This document shows, in pieces, positions 1 to 7,101 of a stretch of DNA of 16,031 nt (the stretch's first letter is position 1; each line of letters opens with the position of its first letter). This DNA comes from an uncultured Sediminicola sp. (GTDB lineage Bacteria; Bacteroidota; Bacteroidia; Flavobacteriales; Flavobacteriaceae): contig CALHVB010000146.1 of the NCBI GenBank assembly GCA_938039345.1, positions 1 through 16,031 of the forward strand, given 5' to 3'. The position numbers were made by a program, and so were the translations under genes. The notes beneath the pieces were generated by a model, which made no database searches, was not told the DNA's origin, and saw nothing but the letters and a program-made list of their open reading frames with translations.

Positions 1-2
1 GG

Positions 3-317
3 TATACATCGCAACATTTTAATGGTAGCAGCAAAGTAAAAGGTTTTGGTGTATTAAATACAGGTATAAAGAAAGAATTTAAAAACGGTAGCAGCTTACA
101 AGTTTCTATATCAGATATTTTTGAAAGTTTCGATGTTAATAACAAAATAGGAACATTAACACGTGAAGCTTTTGCAAATGTTTTCTCTGTAGACTATAGC
201 TCGGAATCTGGTTTTTCACGGATTTTCTTAGTTTCGTATTCCTATTCGTTTGGAAATAAAAAAGTAAAAACATCTAATATAAAAACTGGCGCAAATACTG
301 AGAAATCTAGATTATAA
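3..317 (+). CDS. C-terminal end of an outer-membrane beta-barrel protein (partial)
   Basis: This is an open frame without a start in the window, running from base 3 to a TAA at 315-317 (104 residues). It shows alternating beta-strand patterns (for example GFGVLNTGIKKEF and LQVSISDIFESF) and ends in an aromatic-rich final strand, RIFLVSYSYSFGN, followed by a basic tail. That pattern is typical of the last strands of the Bacteroidota outer-membrane beta-barrel family related to TonB-dependent receptors (OMP_b-brl_3 type). Substrate and full length cannot be seen. It converges with the cytochrome c peroxidase gene, 42 bases away, with no clear hairpin between them. Confidence 0.75.
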   Translation, partial: YTSQHFNGSSKVKGFGVLNTGIKKEFKNGSSLQVSISDIFESFDVNNKIGTLTREAFANVFSVDYSSESGFSRIFLVSYSYSFGNKKVKTSNIKTGANTEKSRL

Positions 318-359
318 TTAAGTTAAAAAATTAGAATAAAAAGACAAAACAGTGAATCC

Positions 360-1508
360 TTATTTTATATCTCCTGCTACAGATAAACCACTAGGAACAC
401 TATCTGGCATAGTAGCATCAAAATTAGTATCATTTAAAGTATTTAAAAATGAGCTAATAAAACTCATATCTTTTACTTTTATAATTATTTTTTTCACCAA
501 TGAATCTAGTGCTTTATCTGGGACATTTTTATTCTTTGATCTTCCTGAAGAAATGTCTTCATAAAACTCTAATACCTTTAACAAACTACTTAAACTACCG
601 TTATGCATATATGGTGCAGTAGCGCCTAAGTTTCTTAATGTTGGAGTTCTAAATAAAAACTCATTATTAAGGCCACCATCAGCAATATCCAATTTATCAT
701 TTTCTTCTACTCCCAAAACATGCATCTTGTAATCGGAAAACATGGGTCCACTGTGGCAGTTGGCACAGCCTACTTTTTTAAACAACTCAAAGCCTTCTTT
801 TTCTGATAATGAAATAGCAGTTTCATCTCCTCGTAAAAATTTATCAAAACGAGAATTATTCGTTACCAAACTCCTTTCAAAAGCAGCAATAGCCTTAGCT
901 ATACTTAAACTATCAATATTACTATTTTCAGGAAAAGCTTTTTTAAATAATTCTTGATAAGCTGGTATTTCTTTTACTCTAGATACTACTATATTTAATA
1001 TTTCATTTTTAGTATAGTTAGTTCCTCTCATTTCTTCTAAAGCCTTAATAGGTTCTAAGGCTTGCTGCTCTAAGCTATTAACTCTACTATCCCAAAACAT
1101 GGGAGCACTCTCTGGATTATAAGTTCCTGCTATTGTTATTCCGTTATAAGCTGTATTTAGTATGGTATGTGCATTCCTTTTTACAAATGGAATGGAATTA
1201 GGAGATTTAAAAGTTCTGCTACTACCAAATCCTACGCCGTTAACACCAATAGATATATCTCTAAACTCTGCATAACCATTAGTTGGATGATGGCATGTAG
1301 CACACGCTACATCTTTATCACCAGATAATATAGGGTCAAAAAAAAGTAATTTTCCTAATTCAACTTTTTCTTTTGTAGTAGGGTTGTTTTCTGGTGCTTT
1401 TACTGTTTTTGGTAAAGGTATATATACGTTAGTATCTATTTTTTCTTTTCTACCACAAGCTATCAAAATTGTAGTAGAAATAATTAGACAGAAAACACTC
1501 TTCTTCAT
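360..1508 (-). CDS. Di-heme cytochrome c peroxidase, MauG/CCP family lipoprotein
   Basis: It is predicted to reduce hydrogen peroxide, or to carry out a MauG-like oxidation, outside the cytoplasm. With the ATG at 1508 the protein has 382 residues; an in-frame GTG at 1514 would add two, but the ATG gives the cleaner signal peptide. The N-terminus is a lipoprotein signal with Cys18 in the lipobox (LIAC). Two c-type heme sites are visible: C69-A-T-C72-H73 and C248-A-N-C251-H252. Other family marks are MFWDSR with Trp139 between the hemes, and RTPTLRNLGATAPYMHNG at 287-304. The length is normal for the family. It is the last gene of a leftward group (OB-fold, YceI, DUF5777), but an 85-base gap with an FNR-like palindrome suggests its own promoter. 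The electron donor is not visible here. Confidence 0.93.
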   Translation of the reverse strand: MKKSVFCLIISTTILIACGRKEKIDTNVYIPLPKTVKAPENNPTTKEKVELGKLLFFDPILSGDKDVACATCHHPTNGYAEFRDISIGVNGVGFGSSRTFKSPNSIPFVKRNAHTILNTAYNGITIAGTYNPESAPMFWDSRVNSLEQQALEPIKALEEMRGTNYTKNEILNIVVSRVKEIPAYQELFKKAFPENSNIDSLSIAKAIAAFERSLVTNNSRFDKFLRGDETAISLSEKEGFELFKKVGCANCHSGPMFSDYKMHVLGVEENDKLDIADGGLNNEFLFRTPTLRNLGATAPYMHNGSLSSLLKVLEFYEDISSGRSKNKNVPDKALDSLVKKIIIKVKDMSFISSFLNTLNDTNFDATMPDSVPSGLSVAGDIK

Positions 1509-1557
1509 AAACACTTATAATTAAAGGCTAAAATATAGAATCAGAAAAGTACTTTTC

Positions 1558-1571
1558 ATGATTTAAATCAT
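1558..1571. promoter_or_regulatory. FNR/CRP-like palindrome upstream of the peroxidase gene
   Basis: ATGATTTAAATCAT is a perfect 14-base palindrome. Its half-sites TGAT/ATCA, four bases apart, resemble the classical FNR box TTGAT-N4-ATCAA. It lies 50-63 bases upstream of the peroxidase ATG at 1508, in the only sizeable gap of this operon. The palindrome is seen; binding by a Crp/Fnr-family regulator is an inference. The centre is AT-rich, so chance is not excluded. Confidence 0.4.
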
Positions 1572-1593
1572 AAAGGCCTAAACAAGCTCAAAA

Positions 1594-2502
1594 TCATTTA
1601 TTTTTTTTCTGATTTAAATGCAAAGCAAACGTAGCATTAAATCCAAAAACAAAATTAGGATCGTTAAAATTAAAGTTAAACGGTGTCTGCGCTATAAACG
1701 CATCTTCTACTACTCCTCTTACATTAGTTAATTGAAACTGTAACATTACATCACTTAATTCCCAGTTTACACCAATTGCAAACGCATTATAGGTATTTAC
1801 TGATTTTAATGGATTTAATACATAAGAATATTCTGAGGCTATAGCTACATGACCGCCTAATTTATACCTAGCTCCTACTCCTATTGCAAATTGATTATGT
1901 GGATCTTCATTAAAACGTGATGATACCCTATGTATATATGTAGGTGATATTTGCAATGAAAATTGTGAAGTAAATTTATGAGCAATTAGCAACTGACTTG
2001 TATATGCAAGTCTATCACTAAAACTATCGTATAGGTTTATATTTTTATATCCTTTCTTACCTCTATAAGATATATTTTGAAAAAGTGTTATGCTAAAAGG
2101 AGATGCTTTTGTATTCTTTTGCTGACGAACAAGCCTATATTTTAAAAAACTATCAAAAATACCATCTAGCGTAGTACCACCAACTCCAAAAGTTAATCTA
2201 TCCGATACGCCATACTCTAAAGCTAGTCTGGTGCTTAATTTATCTGCTACAAAACTTTGACTTTTTTCATTATTGGGAAGGTTCCAAAAACGGTTCATAG
2301 CCATTATTTCTAATACTCCTTTCTTTCTATTCTCTACAGAATGCCCTATAGATATACGAGTAGCTTTAAACGTTGCCATTTCATATTGTGGAGTATCTGG
2401 ATATTCTTTTTCTAAAGTCTCTAATAAATCTTGTGAATATATAGATTGACTTATTCCTATACACACAAAAAATAATAAATTAAATAAAATGTTATTTTTC
2501 AT
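1594..2502 (-). CDS. DUF5777 family outer-membrane beta-barrel protein
   Basis: This is a predicted outer-membrane barrel of unknown cargo. The ATG at 2502 begins a good signal peptide (MKNN, then a hydrophobic run, then a likely cut after SIYSQ), giving 302 residues. ATG 2511 and TTG 2517 are also in frame but only add residues before the signal peptide. The mature part has many alternating strands and typical DUF5777 segments such as RISIGHSVENRKKGVLEIM, an R-LALEYGVSDRLTFGVG region, and a final strand VFGFNATFALHLN. The start overlaps the end of the YceI gene by 11 bases, so translation is probably coupled. The family is often found beside YceI and cytochrome genes in Flavobacteria, which fits an envelope redox role. 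That role is inferred, not shown. Confidence 0.8.
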   Translation of the reverse strand: MKNNILFNLLFFVCIGISQSIYSQDLLETLEKEYPDTPQYEMATFKATRISIGHSVENRKKGVLEIMAMNRFWNLPNNEKSQSFVADKLSTRLALEYGVSDRLTFGVGGTTLDGIFDSFLKYRLVRQQKNTKASPFSITLFQNISYRGKKGYKNINLYDSFSDRLAYTSQLLIAHKFTSQFSLQISPTYIHRVSSRFNEDPHNQFAIGVGARYKLGGHVAIASEYSYVLNPLKSVNTYNAFAIGVNWELSDVMLQFQLTNVRGVVEDAFIAQTPFNFNFNDPNFVFGFNATFALHLNQKKNK

Positions 2503-3040
2503 AAGGCTCATATTCAAATCTAAATTTTATAGCAATAATCTTAGCAATATTTGGCGCTAAAACAGGTGGTATTTTTATATTAAAATCTTTAACGGTGGCA
2601 TCAAAATCTCCCGACAATATATATCTTCCATTAAAATTTTCTATACTAGTTCTAATTTCAACTTCTTTAGTAATGCCATGTATTGTTAATTTTCCTTTTA
2701 TTAACTTAACTTGTTTTTCTATTTCTAATGGCTCTAAATCTATAATATCACCAGTAAATGTTGCTTTTGGGTATTTATCAGATTCTATATAACTTTCATT
2801 AAAATGCTCGTGCATTAAAGATTTTTTAAAAACAAAAGCATTCATTAGCATACTAATAGCTATTTCTTTTTTAGAAAAATCTATAATACTTAAAACCTGG
2901 TTATTAGTTGCTTCTATATTTTCTACCGAAGTATGGGAGAAAAAAGAAACATGACCTTGGCGTGCTATTACTTTTTCGGTTTCTTGGCTGCTGCCAATAA
3001 AACTTAGCAAAAGAAATAATAAAACAATTATTTTATTCAT
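2492..3040 (-). CDS. YceI family periplasmic protein
   Basis: A 182-residue secreted protein with an N-terminal signal peptide (hydrophobic residues 5-15, cut near SFIGSSQ). The rest has the YceI lipocalin-like pattern: GHVSFFSHTSVENIEATN near the start, then ESDKYPKATFTGDI, GKLTIHGITKEVEI, and a C-terminal strand IIAIKFRFEYEP. Family members form an elongated beta-barrel that binds a polyprenoid-type lipid such as a ubiquinone-like isoprenoid. The exact ligand here is unknown. The start codon overlaps the stop of the upstream OB-fold gene by 8 bases, and its end overlaps the DUF5777 gene by 11. The three are therefore one transcription and translation unit. Confidence 0.88.
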   Translation of the reverse strand: MNKIIVLLFLLLSFIGSSQETEKVIARQGHVSFFSHTSVENIEATNNQVLSIIDFSKKEIAISMLMNAFVFKKSLMHEHFNESYIESDKYPKATFTGDIIDLEPLEIEKQVKLIKGKLTIHGITKEVEIRTSIENFNGRYILSGDFDATVKDFNIKIPPVLAPNIAKIIAIKFRFEYEPYEK

Positions 3041-3467
3041 CGGTTGGTTTATTAATCAACATACAATTTAATAGGATAGCATCTTTTAAAAAGCCTTTAC
3101 ATATACCTTTTAATTTAACTTGCTCTCCTATAGTAAGCCTTTTTACAGCTTTTAATTGGTCTTGTTGCATATCGCACAATACACTAGATGAGGGAATATT
3201 TCCGTGCAATAATACTGTATTTCGATTATTTAAAAAAGTAATCTCTTTTACAATACCATTTACTTCAATAATTTTACCTTTAAAAGTAGTATTCGCTAAT
3301 TTTTCATTTGTGTTAAAAGAGGCTACTAATTCATTAGCACTAACCATTTTTTCTGTTGCTATTGTTTCTATATCTATTTTGTAAGGATTAGATACTTTAT
3401 AATAGATAAAGGATACTATAGATAAGAAAGCTAAAAGAAGAAGTAATATTTTATTTTTTCTATTCAT
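3033..3467 (-). CDS. OB-fold (tRNA_anti-like) membrane-anchored protein
   Basis: 144 residues from the ATG at 3467; a start at 3482 would add five residues before the Asn-Arg-Lys signal. The N-terminus is one hydrophobic segment (about residues 6-22), so the protein is anchored in the inner membrane or secreted. The remainder resembles the tRNA_anti-like OB-fold family common in Bacteroidota: MVSANELVASFNTNEKLANTTF, then GKIIEVNGIVKEI, a central LLHG-SSSVLCDM strand, then VKLKGICKGFLKD near the end. These domains sit in envelope proteins of unknown role and need not bind nucleic acid. It is the first gene of the leftward operon with YceI and DUF5777. Confidence 0.7.
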   Translation of the reverse strand: MNRKNKILLLLLAFLSIVSFIYYKVSNPYKIDIETIATEKMVSANELVASFNTNEKLANTTFKGKIIEVNGIVKEITFLNNRNTVLLHGNIPSSSVLCDMQQDQLKAVKRLTIGEQVKLKGICKGFLKDAILLNCMLINKPTDE

Positions 3468-3583
3468 TAATGCTATTAACACACAAAACTTTACTTGTAG
3501 TATATTTAAATTCTAAAATTAAGCATTATTTATCTGCTATTCTATAAATAACATTTCAATACTAAAAAACTACAGTTGAGTAA

Positions 3584-3599
3584 GTCTTATTCGTAAGAC
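3584..3599. promoter_or_regulatory. Inverted repeat in the divergent intergenic region
   Basis: GTCTTA-TTCG-TAAGAC is a perfect 6-base inverted repeat with a four-base centre. It lies in the 186-base gap between the leftward OB-fold operon (start 3467) and the rightward TonB receptor gene (start 3654), 55-70 bases above the latter. It could be an operator shared by both promoters. As RNA in the rightward direction it would be a short hairpin with a UUCG loop. No good -33/-7 pair was found nearby; TACATTTTTG at 3612-3621 is only a poor match. Confidence 0.35.
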
Positions 3600-3653
3600 C
3601 TTAAGTTTCTCTACATTTTTGTCTCATCAAAACAAAAAGAAACAAACAGACTC

Positions 3654-5813
3654 ATGAAACATTTACAATACATCATTATTTTTTTAATCTCAATTAGCAG
3701 TTTTTCTCAAACTAAGATATCTGGGATTGTTACCGATAAAAAAAATACTCCTTTAGCTGGTGTTAACATATATTTAGAAGGTACTTATGATGGTGCTTCT
3801 ACAAATGAAAAGGGAGAGTTTTATTTTGAAACCACAGAAAAAAACACACAAACACTAATTGCATCTATGATGTCTTATGAAACACATTATGAAATGGGTG
3901 ACGTTTCTTATTTAAAAGGCTTAAAAATTATATTAAGAGAAGCTATTAACGAACTAACAGGTGTTACGCTAACAGCAGGTACCTTTGAGGCAGGCGGAAC
4001 ATCTAAAGCTTCTGTTCTTAAACCTTTAGATATTGTTACTACTGCTGGTGCCGCGGGGGATTTTGTTGCGGCATTACAAACTTTACCAGGTACTTCTACT
4101 GTGAATGAAAGTGGACGTTTATTTATACGTGGCGGTACTGCTGGGGAAACACAAATATTTGTAGATGGCTTGCGTGTTTTTCAACCATTTTTAGCTACAG
4201 GAAACAATATTCCAACAAGAGGTCGCTTATCTCCTTTTTTATTTAAAGGCATATCTTTTAGTACAGGTGGTTACTCTGCCGAATACGGTCAAGCATTATC
4301 AAGTGTACTACAATTAAATACAACAGATTTACCCGATGAGGAAAAAACAGATTTAGGAATTATGTCTGTAGGAGGTAATTTAGGGCATACCAAAATATGG
4401 GGTAACAAATCTTTAAGTGTAAATACTTCTTATATAAATTTAGCACCTTATGAATCTTTAATTCCATCAAATCAGGGAGTAAGTTGGAATAAACCCTACG
4501 AATCTATTTCTGGTGAAGCAGTATATAGAAGTAATTACGATAAAGGAATATTTAAATTATATACTGGTTTTAGTAAATCTGATTTAGATATTAATCAGGA
4601 AGATATTAATTATGAGAATTTTATAAACTTTAAAAACAAAAACAGTAATCTTTACTTTAATGCATCATACAAACATTTTTATGATAAAGAATGGACTTTA
4701 TATACAGGGGCAAGTGTTTCTATAGATAAAAATGACATTGGAATTATTACCAATACTATAGAAAACAAAGAAACAGCATCGCACACTAAAATTAAATTGA
4801 AAAAAAGTTTTACGAATAGATTTTCTTTAAATTTTGGTGCAGAACATTTTATAAGTGATTTTAGCGAAACATTTAAAGATGCTAGCAATTTTTCTTTTGA
4901 TACAGGATATACGGATAATTTAACTGCCACATTTGCCGAAACCGATATCTTTTTTAGTAACAAGTTTGCTTTAAAGCTTGGGGCTAGAGCAGAATATTCA
5001 TCATTATTAAACAATGTTACGCTATCTCCAAGAGTTACCGTTGCTCATAAAAACAACGAACATTCACAGTTTTCTTTTGCTTATGGAGATTTTTACCAAA
5101 ATCCATCGAGAGATTACTTAAAATTTGATGCAGGTTTAAAACCTCAAAAAACATCACATTATATTTTAAATTATCAATCTATAAAAAATAAAAAAACATT
5201 TAGAATTGAAGCGTATTACAAAGACTATAAAAGTTTAGTAAAGTACAATACCGAACTACCTGTTTTTGATACTGAATATACAAACTTTGGTAAGGGCTAT
5301 GCCACAGGTTTAGATATTTTTTGGAGAGATAATAAAAGTATAAAAAACCTAGATTACTGGGCTTCTTACTCTTATTTAGATACAAAACGAAATGATAGAA
5401 ATTTTAGAGAAAGTGCTACGCCTAATTTTGCAGCAAAACATAATTTATCTTTAGTAACTAAATATTTTATAGAAGATTTACGCTCGCAAGTTGGAGTGTC
5501 TTATAATTATGCAAGCGGAAGACCTTATGATAATCCAAATACCCCAGAATTTTTTGCAGAAAAAACAAAATCTTATAACAATTTAAGTTTTAATTGGGCT
5601 TATTTAATAACGCAACAAAAGATTTTATTCCTTTCCATAAACAATATCGCAAGCATTAACAATATAAACGGGTACCAGTATGCAAATACTCCTGATGCTA
5701 CAGGGAACTTTAACCGTAGAACTATACGACCAACTGCCGATAGCTTCTTTTTTGTAGGCTTCTTTTGGACTATTAGTAAAAATAAAACAACTAATCAATT
5801 AGATAATTTATAA
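3654..5813 (+). CDS. TonB-dependent outer-membrane receptor with carboxypeptidase-like domain
   Basis: An outer-membrane transporter that would take up a substrate using TonB energy. The signal peptide is residues 1 to about 19 (SISSFSQ). A carboxypeptidase-regulatory-like beta-sandwich covers about 20-100 (KISGIVTDKKNTPLAGVNIY, then TNEKGEFYFE). The plug domain follows at about 115-225, with GDFVAALQTLPGTSTVNESG, RLFIRGGTAGETQIFVDGL and GGYSAEYGQALSSVLQL. The rest is the barrel, ending in SFFFVGFFWTI plus a short polar tail. At 719 residues it is short for a SusC-type receptor and nearer to the size of siderophore, metal or small-molecule receptors. The substrate cannot be told; no SusD gene follows. 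Downstream come DUF2141 and TPR-like genes, an order that suggests a functional group. Confidence 0.9.
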   Translation: MKHLQYIIIFLISISSFSQTKISGIVTDKKNTPLAGVNIYLEGTYDGASTNEKGEFYFETTEKNTQTLIASMMSYETHYEMGDVSYLKGLKIILREAINELTGVTLTAGTFEAGGTSKASVLKPLDIVTTAGAAGDFVAALQTLPGTSTVNESGRLFIRGGTAGETQIFVDGLRVFQPFLATGNNIPTRGRLSPFLFKGISFSTGGYSAEYGQALSSVLQLNTTDLPDEEKTDLGIMSVGGNLGHTKIWGNKSLSVNTSYINLAPYESLIPSNQGVSWNKPYESISGEAVYRSNYDKGIFKLYTGFSKSDLDINQEDINYENFINFKNKNSNLYFNASYKHFYDKEWTLYTGASVSIDKNDIGIITNTIENKETASHTKIKLKKSFTNRFSLNFGAEHFISDFSETFKDASNFSFDTGYTDNLTATFAETDIFFSNKFALKLGARAEYSSLLNNVTLSPRVTVAHKNNEHSQFSFAYGDFYQNPSRDYLKFDAGLKPQKTSHYILNYQSIKNKKTFRIEAYYKDYKSLVKYNTELPVFDTEYTNFGKGYATGLDIFWRDNKSIKNLDYWASYSYLDTKRNDRNFRESATPNFAAKHNLSLVTKYFIEDLRSQVGVSYNYASGRPYDNPNTPEFFAEKTKSYNNLSFNWAYLITQQKILFLSINNIASINNINGYQYANTPDATGNFNRRTIRPTADSFFFVGFFWTISKNKTTNQLDNL

Positions 5814-5929
5814 CCATCTGAACGCTACAAATACAGTTCGGTTACAAATACTAACAATTCGGTTTTCTTTTTTTATGTATCAAGTAACATCCATCTAATT
5901 TTACATCATAATTAATAATCACAATAGTA

Positions 5930-6358
5930 ATGAAAACACTTAAAACACTAGTAACAGCAGCATTCTTTTTTAGTATATGCATTGGATTTGCACAAGAAAA
6001 AAGTGCAGGCACAGTTAATGTAGAAATTTCTAACATTAGTAATGAAAAAGGTATTATAATGGTAGGCCTTTATAATTCTGAAAGTACTTGGTTAAACAAA
6101 ATATATACAGGAACAACAAGTGAGATAAAAAACGGAAAAGCAACAGCAAGCTTTACTAATATTCCGAATGGAACCTACGCTGTTGGCATATACCATGATG
6201 AGGATGTAAATGGGAAACTAAATATGTTTTTAGGAATGTTTCCTACTGAGGATAGTGGTGCCTCTAACAATGCTCCTGCAAAATTTGGTCCTCCAAAATG
6301 GAAAGATGCCAAATTTGAAATTAATGGAAATACAATTAATCAACACATAAAACTATAA
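5930..6358 (+). CDS. DUF2141 domain secreted protein
   Basis: 142 residues with a signal peptide (MKTLKTLVTAAFFF onwards, cut near IGFAQ). The rest matches the DUF2141 pattern: VNVEISNISNEKGIIMVGLYNS, then a strand AS-FTNIPNGTYAVGIYHDEDVNGKLN, and an ending with MFPTEDSGASNNA and FGPPKWKDAKFEI. The HDE-NGKLD-type turn and the GPP-W motif are the family signature. The function of the family is unknown; a transthyretin-like fold is likely. It starts 116 bases after the TonB receptor gene. TAatTTTA at 5897-5904 could be a -7 element, so it may be partly independent of that gene. The TPR-like gene follows after 10 bases. Confidence 0.87.
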   Translation: MKTLKTLVTAAFFFSICIGFAQEKSAGTVNVEISNISNEKGIIMVGLYNSESTWLNKIYTGTTSEIKNGKATASFTNIPNGTYAVGIYHDEDVNGKLNMFLGMFPTEDSGASNNAPAKFGPPKWKDAKFEINGNTINQHIKL

Positions 6359-6368
6359 AACAAAAATC

Positions 6369-6992
6369 ATGAAAAAAGTAACTTTAATCTTAGCGTTCTT
6401 AATTGCAAATATAACTTTAGCACAAGATCAATATACCAAAGGAATGCAAAAAGCATTTGAGCTTTGGGGTAACGGAAATACTAGTGAAGCAGCAAATTTA
6501 TTTGAACGTATTGCAACAGCAGAACCAGATAATTGGCTCCCTTATTATTACGTAGCACAAATAAATACTATTATATCTTTTGGAGAAAAAGACCAAGAAA
6601 AACTAACAAAACAATTAGGAAAAGCACAAGAGTATACAGATTTAGCAAAGGCAATTTCTAAAGACAATCCAGAAATTTTAATACAACAAGCATTAGTACA
6701 TACTGCTTGGGTTGCATTTGATGGTGCTACTTATGGAATGACACTGTCTGCAAAAGTAAACGCTTTGTATAAAAAAGCTATCGAAATTGCACCAGATAAC
6801 CCTAGAGCAATTTTTTCTAAAGCCGAATGGGATATGGGTACGGCTCAATTTTTTGGACAAGATGTAACTCCATATTGTAAAGATGTAGAACGTTCTATAC
6901 CATTATTTGACACTTATACATCGGACATCCCTTTTTATCCAAAATGGGGAAAAGAAAGAGCGCAAATGATTGCTAAAAATTGTAAAGAATAA
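6369..6992 (+). CDS. Secreted tetratricopeptide-like protein
   Basis: 207 residues. The signal peptide ends near ITLAQ (residues 1-18). The mature part is helical with TPR-like pairs: YTKGMQKAFELWGNGNTSEAANLFERIATAEPDNW (about 22-56) and VNALYKKAIEIAPDNPRAIFSKAEWDMG (about 130-157). The A-PDNP turns are typical of TPR repeats. The C-terminus has FYPKWGKERAQ and a closing Cys-Lys-Glu. It is probably a periplasmic scaffold or partner protein. It lies 10 bases behind the DUF2141 gene and is surely co-transcribed with it. I cannot name a substrate or partner. Confidence 0.8.
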   Translation: MKKVTLILAFLIANITLAQDQYTKGMQKAFELWGNGNTSEAANLFERIATAEPDNWLPYYYVAQINTIISFGEKDQEKLTKQLGKAQEYTDLAKAISKDNPEILIQQALVHTAWVAFDGATYGMTLSAKVNALYKKAIEIAPDNPRAIFSKAEWDMGTAQFFGQDVTPYCKDVERSIPLFDTYTSDIPFYPKWGKERAQMIAKNCKE

Positions 6993-7025
6993 AAAGACAC
7001 ATAATAGACTATTAGTTTTGTAATA

Positions 7026-7055
7026 TTGAGTAATCTTTAATTGTTCTAATTTCTG
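7026..7055 (+). promoter_or_regulatory. Possible promoter of the YdeP-type oxidoreductase gene
   Basis: TTG at 7026-7028 and TAATTTCTG at 7047-7055 are separated by 18 bases, resembling the Bacteroidota -33/-7 pair (TTG, TAnnTTTG) with one mismatch. It lies 47 bases above the start at 7102, in a 109-base gap. The call is weak because AT-rich sequence matches easily. Confidence 0.3.
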
Positions 7056-7101
7056 TAATTTTATAAGTTGATAAATACAATCGGCCACAGAGGTTAAAAC
7101 T

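Noticed and set aside
3612..3621. -7 promoter element TACATTTTTG for the TonB receptor gene
   Set aside because: TA and TTTG are four bases apart instead of two, and no TTG is in place for a -33 element.
4679..5014. Reverse-strand open frame of 111 codons inside the TonB receptor gene
   Set aside because: It lies fully within a clearly recognised gene on the other strand and has no family pattern of its own; the same holds for the other short overlapping frames.
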